Assembly: GCA_002359655.1 (NCBI GenBank)
Contig: DENL01000035.1
Coordinates: 10,161 to 74,160 of the forward strand
From: Rickettsiales bacterium UBA2645
GTDB taxonomy: Bacteria > Pseudomonadota > Alphaproteobacteria > Rickettsiales > UBA1997
Length of the DNA stretch: 64,000 nucleotides
Reading direction: 5' to 3'
The stretch's first letter is position 1; every line of letters starts with the position of its first letter. The notes under the pieces are model-generated. The model was not told the origin of the DNA. It searched no databases and saw only the letters and a list, made by a program, of their open reading frames with translations. Shown here one piece after another: positions 9,530-19,960 of this stretch. Both the position numbers and the translations under genes were made by a program.

Positions 9530-10822
9530 ATGAGTCAAGCAAAAAAACATTACCGCGTTGTTGATGTGTCAATGTTTTTTCTGATTGTTTTTGTTGCAAC
9601 GCTTACGGCACTTTTTGTTATTCAATACTGCAATCTTTTTGATAATTTTGGCTTGATGGCCAAACAAAGATTACTGACAAATCCGTCAGTCACTTTTTTT
9701 ATCACACCAGTTTTTTTCTGGGTTTCAGCTTATCTGTGCAGAGTTTACTCTCCCAAAGCTTCTGGCAATTATTTATACTATGCTTTAAACGAATTAAAAA
9801 AAGATCCCAATAATTTTGACAAAGTTTCAACCTTCTTAAATATTCGACTAGTGATGGTCAAAGCCGTTAGTTCTTTGATTGCCAGTTTTAGCGGCGGAGC
9901 CTTGGGAAAAGAAGGGCCGTCGGTTCATATGTCTGCTGGAATTCTTGCCAGCCTTGCCAATCGCTATGAAAAACTACTACCGAAAATAAATTTAGAAACT
10001 TGGGTTATGGCTGGCACTGCTTCAGGCTTGGCAATTGCTTTCAATGCGCCAATTGCTGGCATTATTTTTATAATCGAAAAACTCTCTAAAGCCAAATTTA
10101 AAAATTTTAAAAGTAACTTAACTTGGACAATTATTCTTGTCTCAATAATCACAATAATTTTTCACAAGCCTCAGCCATTATTTAACTTCCACAACCTTAT
10201 TTTTAGAGTTAAAAGCGAATCTGCTGCACTGATTTTTCTTGCGGTAAGCTGCGGATTTTTTGCCTTCATTTTTCAATCAGCCAACAATTATTTTTATACA
10301 AAAATCTCGAATATTCGATCAAATTGGTGGCATGTTATACCAGTATTTGCGGGCTTTATGGTTGCTGGCATCAATTTTTATTGTGGTATTTATTCTTTTA
10401 GCGGCGGCATTTATACATCTCAGCAAGCCTTGCTAAGCGCAACTCCAATTCTTTCTTATGCAGAAGTTATTGGCAGAATTTTTAACACTATCATCACTTT
10501 TGTATCAGGCTGTGCTGGCGGATTGATTGCACCTTCAATGGCAGTTGGAACTGGAATTGGCTCGATTTTCAGCGCCGTAATGCCAAACGCTGATATTGGA
10601 GTTTTTTTATTGATAGGCATGACTGCATTTTTAAGTGCAGTGCTTGGAGAGCCAATTACCGCGGCAGTAGTTATATTTGAAACTACTGGGCAGAATATTG
10701 AGAATCTGCCTTTTTTAGTTAGTGCGGCGATTATTTCTTCTGCGACCTTTAAGAGTATTGGAAAGTTGAATATCAAGAGAAAGTCGAAACTCGAGTCTCA
10801 AATCGTTGTCTCTAAAAGCTAA
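9530..10822 (+). CDS. CLC-family chloride channel or Cl-/H+ antiporter
   Basis: An integral membrane protein of 430 aa with the multi-helix CLC fold. The gating motif GKEGPSVHM contains the external glutamate (E148 of E. coli ClcA), GGLIAPSMAVGTGIG matches the G-x-x-x-P anion motif, and AGIIFIIEKL matches the helix carrying the internal proton glutamate. By eye the internal glutamate (E203 of ClcA, in IIEEM) is replaced by Lys, and the usual GSGIP filter is degenerate (SPKASGNYLYYAL). Transport mode therefore cannot be assigned. There is no C-terminal CBS pair. Translation probably couples to nuoE, whose stop is 1 bp upstream. Confidence 0.9.
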   Translation: MSQAKKHYRVVDVSMFFLIVFVATLTALFVIQYCNLFDNFGLMAKQRLLTNPSVTFFITPVFFWVSAYLCRVYSPKASGNYLYYALNELKKDPNNFDKVSTFLNIRLVMVKAVSSLIASFSGGALGKEGPSVHMSAGILASLANRYEKLLPKINLETWVMAGTASGLAIAFNAPIAGIIFIIEKLSKAKFKNFKSNLTWTIILVSIITIIFHKPQPLFNFHNLIFRVKSESAALIFLAVSCGFFAFIFQSANNYFYTKISNIRSNWWHVIPVFAGFMVAGINFYCGIYSFSGGIYTSQQALLSATPILSYAEVIGRIFNTIITFVSGCAGGLIAPSMAVGTGIGSIFSAVMPNADIGVFLLIGMTAFLSAVLGEPITAAVVIFETTGQNIENLPFLVSAAIISSATFKSIGKLNIKRKSKLESQIVVSKS

Positions 10823-10871
10823 ACTTGAATTAATTTCGAGACTGGAAAGATATTACGACTTGAATAGTAGT

Positions 10872-10946
10872 TGGTTGGGACGGAAGGATTCGAACCTACG
10901 CATGACGGGATCAAAACCCGTTGCCTTACCACTTGGCTACGTCCCA
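10872..10946 (-). tRNA. tRNA-Gln (TTG)
   Basis: 75-nt cloverleaf on the minus strand: acceptor TGGGACG/CGTCCCA, anticodon stem ACGGG/CCCGT around TTTTGAT (anticodon TTG), T-loop TTCGAAT, discriminator A, encoded CCA. Confidence 0.95.
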
Positions 10947-11000
10947 ATGATAAAAAAATATGATGTAAATCTAGGCGGGAGGGGTAAAAAAGAGGGCGGA

Positions 11001-11029
11001 TTTCTAAAAGCGTTTTTCGCGTAAGTCAA
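11001..11029 (-). promoter_or_regulatory. Predicted promoter of tRNA-Gln
   Basis: Minus strand: -35 TTGACT (11024-11029), 17-nt spacer, -10 TAGAAA (11001-11006). It has the same -35 hexamer and spacing as the tRNA-Tyr promoter at 4629-4657. Motif-based only. Confidence 0.5.
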
Positions 11030-11050
11030 ATAATTTCCCTTATTATTTAA

Positions 11051-11079
11051 TTGACAGCTTCTGCCATACAGAATATATT
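11051..11079 (+). promoter_or_regulatory. Predicted sigma70 promoter ahead of the transhydrogenase gene
   Basis: A consensus -35 TTGACA (11051-11056), exactly 17 nt, then -10 TATATT (11074-11079). It starts 21 bp from the divergent tRNA-Gln promoter. It would drive the pntA2-like gene at 11132, leaving a leader of about 45 nt. Confidence 0.6.
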
Positions 11080-11131
11080 TTCAGGCAATTTCAAGATCAT
11101 CAATCTCCTCTTAACATAAGCAAATCAAGCA

Positions 11132-11521
11132 ATGACACAGTTAGAAGAAATCATGCAATTATCAGATCAGATCACTAAAAATTCTGATCAATTAGTTTTG
11201 AAAATGTCCGAACTCAGCTTAATCGCCTCTCACGGTGGTGGAGTTGATTTATTTATTTTTGGCTTAACAGCTTTTGTACTAACTTGCTTTGTTGGTTATT
11301 TCGTAGTTTGGAAAGTTACTCCCGCTCTTCACACACCTTTGATGGCTGTAACTAACGCTATTTCTGGCGTTATTGTAGTTGGCGCAATCATTGCACTTGG
11401 TTCAACACAAAGCTTTTCTTTAGTTTCGGTTTTAAGTTTTGTCGCCATCGTTATTGCCTCAATCAATATTTTTGGCGGATTTTTCGTAACTTGGCGCATG
11501 TTACAAATGTTTAAAAAATAA
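11132..11521 (+). CDS. pntAB: NAD(P) transhydrogenase subunit alpha part 2 (membrane domain)
   Basis: Membrane segment (domain II, alpha part) of the proton-translocating NAD(P)+ transhydrogenase in organisms with a split alpha subunit. 129 aa, a normal size. The family-specific stretch [20 protein letters not shown] (88 onward in the usual topology) is present, with about four hydrophobic helices. The first 45 residues form the soluble lead-in. The partners (alpha part 1 with the NAD domain, and beta) are not next to it: the following gene is an unrelated sulfatase. They must lie outside the window if the enzyme is functional. Confidence 0.92.
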   Translation: MTQLEEIMQLSDQITKNSDQLVLKMSELSLIASHGGGVDLFIFGLTAFVLTCFVGYFVVWKVTPALHTPLMAVTNAISGVIVVGAIIALGSTQSFSLVSVLSFVAIVIASINIFGGFFVTWRMLQMFKK

Positions 11522-11525
11522 TCTT

Positions 11526-13496
11526 GTGACTAGGAAAATAAAAAATCCTCGCGACGAATTTCGCTGCTCTTGGGGCAAAATTCTGATAATTTTTGCTAGC
11601 TTATCTTTTTTTTTACGCACATTTTTTTTCGTTAAACAAAGAGCAGAAATCGACTTTTCAATTCTTTCTTTATTGGAAGCTTATGCAATTGGATTTTTTT
11701 TCGATATACTCGCTCTTGCCTACATAGCTCTTCTTCCGCTGACTTATTATACTTTTGCTCCAAGCAAGTTTTTCAACTCTAAAAAACACCAAACCGCCAA
11801 TTGTATTTTTTATTTTATTTTTCTCTTCGTAATTATTTTCTCAGTTTTTTCGGAAATTACTTTCTGGGATGAATTCCAAACCCGCTTTAATTTCATTGCC
11901 GTTGATTACTTAATCTACACAACAGAAGTAATTGCCAACATCATCGAGTCTTATCCGATGGCATTGTTGCTCAGCTTAATTACAATAATTTCTGGCACGA
12001 TTTTCTTTTTCACTTACAAAAAAATTGTTGTTGCTAAACAAGAAAATTTTTTCTGCCGCCTGAAAAAATTCGTGATTTACGCAGCTGCTTTAGCAATCGC
12101 ATTTTTTGCAGTTGATAGTTCAAAAGTTACAAGAATTTCAGCAAATAATTATGTTAACGAAATCGCTGCAAACGGTATTTATCAACTCTTCTCAGCATAT
12201 CGTAACAACCAGATTGATTACGACACTCTTTACGCCAGCGAAGATTTAGAAGCTGCAACCAAAAATCTACGTAACTTAATTTCCAAGCAAGAGCCGCGTT
12301 CAAAATTTTTAAATGAAGACGATATTGCACGCTTAGTTCCTCAGTCAAAAGCTGGTACAGAAAAAAAATATAATATTATTTTTGTTTCAATTGAGAGCTT
12401 GAGTGCTGATTTTATGAAGACATTTGGTAACGCAGAAAATATCACGCCAAATCTTGATGCTTTAGCAAAACAAGGATTACTTTTTACCCATTTGAAAGCG
12501 ACTGGAACACGCACAGTTCGAGGGCTTGAAGCTTTATCTCTGTCAATTCCTCCAACTCCAGGAAATTCAATTATACGCCGTCCAAATAACGAAAATCTTT
12601 TTAACATTTCCAGCCCGCTTATTTATCGCGGTTACGATGCAAAATTCCTCTACGGTGGCGATGGATATTTCGATAATATGAATTACTTCTTCGGCAATAA
12701 CGGCTTTGAAATTGTCGATCGTGCAAAATTTTCTGAAGACGAAATAACATTCTCCAACGCTTGGGGCGTTGCTGATGAAGACTTATTCAACAAGGCCATA
12801 AAAGAAGCTGATAAATCTTTCGCAGCACATACGCCTTTCTTGAACTTTATCATGACCACTTCCAACCATCGTCCTTTTACGTATCCCGATGGAAAAATTG
12901 ATATTGATTCCAAAACAGGTCGCAATGGCGCAGTGAAATATACCGACTATGCAATTGGAAAATTAATCGAAGAAGCCAAGAAAAAACCATGGTTTGATAA
13001 GACAATTTTTGTTTTCGTTGCTGATCATTGCGCTGGCTCTGCAGGCAATACTGATGTGCCTTTGTGGCGCTATCAAATTCCAGCAATTTTTTACGCACCA
13101 AAAATTATCAAGCCGCAAATCTTTACAAAAAATGTTAGCCAAATTGATTTGGCCCCAACTTTGATGGGCATTTTAAATTTATCTTACAAATCTAAATTTT
13201 TTGGCACTGATGTTTTAAATAATCACAAAACCATCAATCAGCATTCTTTTGTCAGCACTTACTCTGATGTTGGCTATTTCAAAGGTGATAAGCTCTATTT
13301 ATTAAAACCAAAAAAAGAAAAAAAAGTTTTTGATGTCACAATCAAAGGCTATGGCTGGAAATCTTCGCAAGAAACCGTCACCAAAGATTATGACGAAAAA
13401 GAAATGAGCGAAGCAATCGCTTATTATCAAGTTGCAAGCCATCTATTTAAAAACGAAAAACTCAAAAATTTCTCTTCCACTACAGCAAATCAATAG
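11526..13496 (+). CDS. LtaS-type sulfatase-family membrane phosphotransferase
   Basis: A 656-aa inner-membrane protein: roughly five N-terminal transmembrane helices (residues 15-195), then a periplasmic alkaline-phosphatase-superfamily domain. Seen: the metal site IIFVSIESLSADFMK, ITPNLDALAKQG, the likely nucleophile Thr in ATGTRTVRGLEAL, and the late metal-binding FVADHCAGSAG. The family transfers phosphoglycerol or phosphoethanolamine to glycans or lipids; the substrate cannot be read from the sequence. GTG start 4 bp after the pntAB stop, so it shares that promoter. It is followed by about 100 bp before thiC. Confidence 0.85.
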   Translation: MTRKIKNPRDEFRCSWGKILIIFASLSFFLRTFFFVKQRAEIDFSILSLLEAYAIGFFFDILALAYIALLPLTYYTFAPSKFFNSKKHQTANCIFYFIFLFVIIFSVFSEITFWDEFQTRFNFIAVDYLIYTTEVIANIIESYPMALLLSLITIISGTIFFFTYKKIVVAKQENFFCRLKKFVIYAAALAIAFFAVDSSKVTRISANNYVNEIAANGIYQLFSAYRNNQIDYDTLYASEDLEAATKNLRNLISKQEPRSKFLNEDDIARLVPQSKAGTEKKYNIIFVSIESLSADFMKTFGNAENITPNLDALAKQGLLFTHLKATGTRTVRGLEALSLSIPPTPGNSIIRRPNNENLFNISSPLIYRGYDAKFLYGGDGYFDNMNYFFGNNGFEIVDRAKFSEDEITFSNAWGVADEDLFNKAIKEADKSFAAHTPFLNFIMTTSNHRPFTYPDGKIDIDSKTGRNGAVKYTDYAIGKLIEEAKKKPWFDKTIFVFVADHCAGSAGNTDVPLWRYQIPAIFYAPKIIKPQIFTKNVSQIDLAPTLMGILNLSYKSKFFGTDVLNNHKTINQHSFVSTYSDVGYFKGDKLYLLKPKKEKKVFDVTIKGYGWKSSQETVTKDYDEKEMSEAIAYYQVASHLFKNEKLKNFSSTTANQ

Positions 13497-13590
13497 CTCT
13501 GAATTAGGTGATAAATTTTTTTGGTGATACTTTGATTTCGGTTTTGATATGCTGCTTTTTTCCACTTTTACTCGCACAAGTTTATTTTAA

Positions 13591-15432
<1,842 letters not shown>

Positions 15433-15564
15433 ATTATCTGCTAGTTAAAGTTATAAAATACTACTTTAGCATATTAGGATTTGCTAAAACCAACTGACCT
15501 CCTAAATAAACCCCTATCTAAGCAGTCAGCTTAGACTGAATTTACATCACAAAAAAACTAAAAT

Positions 15565-15951
15565 ATGTCCATAAACTCATTACTATCTCTCATAGAAATC
15601 ATCAAAAGTATCCTATCTCTAAAAGATAAAAGAGAAGCCTGTCTCAGAAATTGGATTAGGTTCTTAGATCAGAAATTTTCAAAAGATGATTTTCTTCGAC
15701 TTAAATCGAAAACAGAAAAACTTTACCCTAAATATTTTGGCAGCAAAAAAATTAGGAAGCGTCTAGAAAAAGTCATGTGGTCAGATTTAAATACGGATAA
15801 TGGTAAGAACCCTAATCATATCCCACTTGAAGAGCTTATATCAGCAATGGGTAACTTTCTAAAAAAGAACTCAGACGAAATATCTGATATGCTTCACAAA
15901 CCAGAACAAATAGACTGGTCTAAACACTTCAGCTTTTTCCCGAATTCTTAA
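15565..15951 (+). CDS. Hypothetical protein
   Basis: A 128-aa protein I do not recognise. It starts with a hydrophobic/amphipathic helix (SLLSLIEIIKSILSL), then a Lys/Arg-rich helical part, and an acidic end DWSKHFSF. There is no signal peptide or catalytic motif. ATG at 15565 lies 132 bp after thiC. Its isolated position beside a DUF3800 gene suggests accessory content; a partner role is speculative. Confidence 0.55.
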   Translation: MSINSLLSLIEIIKSILSLKDKREACLRNWIRFLDQKFSKDDFLRLKSKTEKLYPKYFGSKKIRKRLEKVMWSDLNTDNGKNPNHIPLEELISAMGNFLKKNSDEISDMLHKPEQIDWSKHFSFFPNS

Positions 15952-16021
15952 AAACTTCACGACACAAATTTCAGTAAATAATTCCGAAGTTTCTCTAAAA
16001 TCATAACCCACTCAAAATACC

Positions 16022-16756
16022 ATGACCCACCACAACATGTATTTGATCTACATCGATGAATCTTACGACGAGACGCACTTTGTTTATTCGGCGATGTTTA
16101 TTAATGCCTTTAAATGGAACTTTTATTTCAACCATCTTTTGAACTGGAGAAGAGATTGGTTTGAGAAATATCAAATTGATCTTGATACCGAGATACATGC
16201 CACCGATTTAGCTGCTGGACGCGGCCAACCTCATCACAACAGAAACAAAGAATTTAGGGCAAATTTATTTTGCGAAGCAATCGCGCGAATTGAAGCGATG
16301 GAAGATATCAAAGTCATTAATGCCGTAACATCAAATAAGAAAAAACACTTACAGCTTTTCGAATACATGTTGAATCGCATCAATAAAACACTTGATGCAA
16401 CCAATTCTTTTGGGGTTTTAATTTGCGATGAGGGCAACGAAAATCAGCTTACTTCGATTGTAAGAAAGATGAAAAAAGAAAATCATATTCCGGATAGTTT
16501 GGAAATTTTTGGCTTAAGCGGCACCAAAAGAAATGTGCCATTAGAGCGAATAATTGAGGATCCTTTATTCAAAACATCTAAGTCATCTTATTTTATTCAA
16601 CTGTCCGACTTGTTAGCTTTTTCACTTCTAAGAAACGAGAAGCCTGTAAGCTCAACTTCAGAATTAGTTAGAAAATCTTTTAATCAGCTTGATAAAGCAT
16701 TGGTGAAAAATGCCTTTGCTCGAGATCCAAAGAAAAAAGGAATCATCAGAACATAA
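16022..16756 (+). CDS. DUF3800 domain protein
   Basis: A 244-aa protein with the DUF3800 layout: an N-terminal strand YLIYIDESYDE, an EIHATDLAAGRG motif about 55 residues in, a central LICDEGNE, and a C-terminal QLSDLLAFSLLRNE. The spaced acidic residues (DES, CDEG, SDLL) resemble an RNase H-like metal centre, which is an inference. DUF3800 proteins are frequent in phage, plasmid and defence neighbourhoods. Starting at Met 16037, directly before the first strand, is equally possible. No ribosome binding site decides between them. Confidence 0.8.
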   Translation: MTHHNMYLIYIDESYDETHFVYSAMFINAFKWNFYFNHLLNWRRDWFEKYQIDLDTEIHATDLAAGRGQPHHNRNKEFRANLFCEAIARIEAMEDIKVINAVTSNKKKHLQLFEYMLNRINKTLDATNSFGVLICDEGNENQLTSIVRKMKKENHIPDSLEIFGLSGTKRNVPLERIIEDPLFKTSKSSYFIQLSDLLAFSLLRNEKPVSSTSELVRKSFNQLDKALVKNAFARDPKKKGIIRT

Positions 16757-16960
16757 AAAAGCAGGTGTCGTTCAACCCAGCCTTGGGAAGCGAACCATCT
16801 GCACTAAGCATGATTAAAATTTTAATATAAAATTCAAACAGAAATTTAATTTCATAAAAATTAAGCAACACCGACTCTAAAAAAACCCATACAATTTTAC
16901 ATAAAAGATCAGCTAACTTTTCTAAAAAAAATCCAGAATAAAAAATTAATTTGCATTCTA

Positions 16961-16979
16961 GCGCGAATTCACTTCGCGC
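16961..16979. repeat. GC-rich hairpin GCGCGAA-N5-TTCGCGC
   Basis: Perfect 7-bp inverted repeat with a 5-nt loop in an otherwise A+T-rich spacer. It lacks a U-run on either side, so it is not a standard intrinsic terminator. Confidence 0.6.
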
Positions 16980-17003
16980 GGAGGCTCCAAACAAACTCCC
17001 CCT

Positions 17004-17024
17004 AAATTTTCCCACGGAAAATTT
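17004..17024. repeat. Perfect palindrome AAATTTTCC-CAC-GGAAAATTT
   Basis: A 9-bp perfect inverted repeat with a 3-nt centre, ending 6 bp before the -35 box of the predicted typA promoter. The position would suit a dimeric regulator's operator, or the end of an upstream transcript. Confidence 0.5.
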
Positions 17025-17030
17025 ACTAAG

Positions 17031-17058
17031 TTGACAGTTAGTTCTCCGCCCCTATTTT
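17031..17058 (+). promoter_or_regulatory. Predicted typA promoter
   Basis: -35 TTGACA (17031-17036), 16-nt spacer, -10 TATTTT (17053-17058), about 75 bp ahead of the typA ATG. Motif-based. Confidence 0.45.
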
Positions 17059-17134
17059 CCGCGCTCCTTATTTTACAAGCTCTAGCTGCTCTTCGCGCTT
17101 TGAATCGCTATTCTCAAAACTAAAAATAAATAAA

Positions 17135-18982
17135 ATGACAGACTTCAGAAACGTTGCCATTATTGCTCACGTTGACCATGGCAAAACTACATTGATCGAT
17201 GCGATGTTGCATCAAAGCGGTACTTTTCGTGCTAACCAGCAAGTCGAAAATCGCGTGATGGATTCTAATGATTTGGAAAAAGAACGCGGCATTACCATTC
17301 TTGCAAAATGTACCTCGATTGTTTGGCAAGACCACAAAATCAACGTTATCGATACTCCCGGACACGCTGATTTTGGCGGTGAAGTTGAACGCGTTTTATC
17401 GATGGCTGATTCTGCGCTTCTTTTGGTTGACTCTGCTGAAGGTGTGATGCCACAAACTAAATTCGTACTTTCAAAAGCTTTGGCTCTTGGTCTTCGTCCA
17501 ATCGTGATCATCAATAAAATCGATCGCTCTGACGCTCGCCCTGATGAAGTTTTAAATGAAATTTTCGATCTTTTTGTTTCACTAAATGCCACCGAACAAC
17601 AACTAGATTTTCCAGTTTTATATGCGGTAGGCCGCGATGGCTGGTGTGTTGCAGATATGGACAAAGATGAAAGAAAAGATTTGTCTCCACTTTTCAACTT
17701 GATTTTGAAACATGTCACTCCACCAAAATTTGATTTGGACGCACCATTTTCAATGCTTGCCACACTTCTAAGCCACAGCCCATATTTTGGCCGCATGTTG
17801 ACTGGCCGCATTTACACTGGTCGCGCCAAAGGTTTAATGAGTTTGAAAGCCTTGAACTTAAAAGGTGAATTGGTTGAGCAAGGTCGCTTGACGAAACTTC
17901 ACGTTTTTCGCGGTGTTGAAAAAGTTCCGGTTGAAGAAGCTCAAGCTGGTGACATCGTTATCATCGCTGGTTTGGAAAAAGCTTCTGTATCGGACACGCT
18001 TTGCGATCCACAAGTTTCAACTCCGATCAAATCAACTCCGATTGATCCGCCTACAATGGCTATCACCATCAGTGTTAATGATTCACCTCTTGCTGGCCTA
18101 GAAGGAAGCAAAGTTACTTCACGCGTAATTCGCGATCGTTTATTTGCCGAAGCTGAAACTAATGTTGCAATACGCGTTAAAGAAACTGACGGCAAAGACG
18201 CCTTTGAAGTTGGCGGTCGTGGTGAATTACAACTTGGTGTGTTGATCGAAAATATGCGTCGTGAAGGCTTTGAGCTTTCAGTTTCGAGACCTCGCGTTCT
18301 TTTCAAAAAAGATGCAGACGGAAATGTTCTAGAACCAATCGAAGAAGTTGTAGTTGATGTTGATGACGCTTTCTGCGGCGTTGTTGTTGAAAAAATTTCT
18401 TCACGCAAAGGCGAAATGATTGAAATGCGCCCATCTTCAGGTGGCAAAACTCGTATTGTTTTCTACGTTCCTTCGCGCGGATTGATCGGCTATCAAAGTG
18501 AGTTCTTGACCGATACCAAGGGCTCTGGCGTTTTGAACAGAATTTTTCACAATTACGTTCCTTACAAAGGCGAAATGACCACCAAGAAAAATGGTGCACT
18601 GATTTCAACTGATGCGGGCGAAGCTGTAGCATTCGCAATTTGGAATCTACAAGATCGCGGCGTAATGTTCATAAAGCCGCAACAAAAAGTTTATGCTGGA
18701 ATGGTGGTTGGTGAAAACTCAAAACAAGGCGATTTAGAAATTAACGTCTTGAAAGGAAAACAACTTTCAAACGTTCGTGCATCAGGAACTGACGAAGCAA
18801 TTCGTTTAATCCCACCTCGCGAACTTACTCTTGAAGACATGATAACTTATGTTGGCGACGATGAGTTAGTTGAAGTTACACCAAAATCACTTCGTCTGCG
18901 TAAAAAATTCTTGGATTCTAACGATCGCAAAAGACTTGGCCGCAGCAAAGAAGCTAAGTTTGATTTTGTACAAGAAGAATAG
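17135..18982 (+). CDS. typA: Ribosome-associated translational GTPase TypA/BipA
   Basis: EF-G-like GTPase acting in 50S assembly and stress adaptation. The 615 aa are full length. GTPase motifs: G1 AHVDHGKTTL (11-20), ERGIT (G2), DTPGHADFGGE (G3), NKIDR (G4). They are followed by the beta-barrel, two alpha/beta EF-G domains (GRGELQLGVLIENMRREG) and the TypA-specific C-terminal domain (FYVPSRGLIGYQ). rph follows after 4 bp, likely in the same transcript. Confidence 0.97.
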   Translation: MTDFRNVAIIAHVDHGKTTLIDAMLHQSGTFRANQQVENRVMDSNDLEKERGITILAKCTSIVWQDHKINVIDTPGHADFGGEVERVLSMADSALLLVDSAEGVMPQTKFVLSKALALGLRPIVIINKIDRSDARPDEVLNEIFDLFVSLNATEQQLDFPVLYAVGRDGWCVADMDKDERKDLSPLFNLILKHVTPPKFDLDAPFSMLATLLSHSPYFGRMLTGRIYTGRAKGLMSLKALNLKGELVEQGRLTKLHVFRGVEKVPVEEAQAGDIVIIAGLEKASVSDTLCDPQVSTPIKSTPIDPPTMAITISVNDSPLAGLEGSKVTSRVIRDRLFAEAETNVAIRVKETDGKDAFEVGGRGELQLGVLIENMRREGFELSVSRPRVLFKKDADGNVLEPIEEVVVDVDDAFCGVVVEKISSRKGEMIEMRPSSGGKTRIVFYVPSRGLIGYQSEFLTDTKGSGVLNRIFHNYVPYKGEMTTKKNGALISTDAGEAVAFAIWNLQDRGVMFIKPQQKVYAGMVVGENSKQGDLEINVLKGKQLSNVRASGTDEAIRLIPPRELTLEDMITYVGDDELVEVTPKSLRLRKKFLDSNDRKRLGRSKEAKFDFVQEE

Positions 18983-18986
18983 TTTT

Positions 18987-19697
18987 ATGCGCCCTTCAAA
19001 AAGAAAGTTCGACCAAATTCGTGAAGTTACTATCACTCCTAATGTCAATAAACATGCGGAAGGATCGTGCTTAATAAAATTTGGTGACACTCATGTTATT
19101 TGCACCGCCTCAATTGAGGAAAAAGTTCCACCATTCTTAAGAAATAAAGGCACAGGCTGGGTGACCGCTGAATACAACATGTTGGCACGCTCAACTCATA
19201 GCAGAATGAATAGCGACCCGATGAAACCAAATGGTCGCTCTATTGAAATTAAACGCCTTATTGGTCGTGCTTTGCGCTCTGCAATAGATACTAGAATTTT
19301 AGGTGAACGCCAAATTATAATTGACTGCGATGTTATTCAAGCTGACGGCGGTACGCGCTGCGCTGCGATTACTGGCGGCTATGTTGCTTTAGCTTTGGCT
19401 GTAAATAAATTAGTGAATCAAAGAGTTCTGCGTGAAAATCCTTTAACTGGCGAGGTTTGCGCGGTTTCTTGTGGAATCTATAACGGCGAAGTCGTGGCAG
19501 ATTTAGATTACTTAGAGGACAGTAAATGTGAAACTGACAGTAATTTTGTCTTGAATAAAAATTTTGATTTAATCGAAATCCAAGGCACTGCAGAAGTTGG
19601 TTCTATGAGCTTCTTGCAACTTTCAAAAATGTATGATCTAGCCAAAAAAGCTGCTGTAGAAATTTTTGGAATTCAGAAAAAAGCCATTCAAAATTAG
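18987..19697 (+). CDS. rph: Ribonuclease PH
   Basis: Phosphorolytic 3'-5' exoribonuclease trimming tRNA 3' ends. 236 aa from ATG 18987; a longer frame (to 18870) runs backwards into typA and is not used. Seen: GSCLIKFGDTHVICTASIE, GTGWVTAEYNMLARST, the catalytic-site RSIEIKRLIGRALRSA, and DCDVIQADGGTRCAAITG with phosphate-binding and metal residues. Its stop overlaps the convergent RelE-type gene by 4 bp. Confidence 0.96.
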   Translation: MRPSKRKFDQIREVTITPNVNKHAEGSCLIKFGDTHVICTASIEEKVPPFLRNKGTGWVTAEYNMLARSTHSRMNSDPMKPNGRSIEIKRLIGRALRSAIDTRILGERQIIIDCDVIQADGGTRCAAITGGYVALALAVNKLVNQRVLRENPLTGEVCAVSCGIYNGEVVADLDYLEDSKCETDSNFVLNKNFDLIEIQGTAEVGSMSFLQLSKMYDLAKKAAVEIFGIQKKAIQN

Positions 19698-19951
19698 TGA
19701 TAAACTTCCTTACGATGCGCAACTTTAACCACATGGATGATTAACCTCTGGCCATCTTTGCTGCATAAAAGTCGATAATCTCCAACGCGAAATTTATAAA
19801 GGTCGGATAATTCTCCGACTAATCCAACTAGATATTTATCGGGATTAGTTAGAAGTTTTTCTTCGATTGCCTTGTCGATTCTTTTTCTGATTTCTGGTGT
19901 GAGTTTTGAAAAATCTTTATCGGCTCTTTTGGTGAATTGAACTTGCCACAT
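19694..19951 (-). CDS. RelE/ParE-superfamily toxin
   Basis: An 85-aa basic protein with the RelE fold pattern: VQFTKRADKDFSKL at the N-terminus, LVGELSDLYKFRVGDYRLLC in the core, and a terminal VVKVAHRKEVY. Family toxins cleave mRNA at the ribosome. The C-terminal Arg/His/Tyr pattern is kept, so it may be active. It lies 9 bp downstream of its probable antitoxin, the usual antitoxin-first order. Confidence 0.88.
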   Translation of the reverse strand: MWQVQFTKRADKDFSKLTPEIRKRIDKAIEEKLLTNPDKYLVGLVGELSDLYKFRVGDYRLLCSKDGQRLIIHVVKVAHRKEVYH

Positions 19952-19960
19952 TATAATTAC

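Larger units (their letters stand above)
16757..17134. other. Non-coding stretch between the DUF3800 gene and typA
   Basis: 378 bp without a convincing gene. It holds a GC-rich hairpin (16961-16979), a perfect 9-bp palindrome (17004-17024) and a typA promoter candidate (17031-17058). The remainder is A+T-rich and featureless to me. Confidence 0.7.

Noticed and set aside
17941..18638. Long minus-strand open frames inside typA
   Set aside because: They lie opposite a well conserved gene, are rich in Ser/Arg/Pro as expected from antisense of coding DNA, and have no family features.
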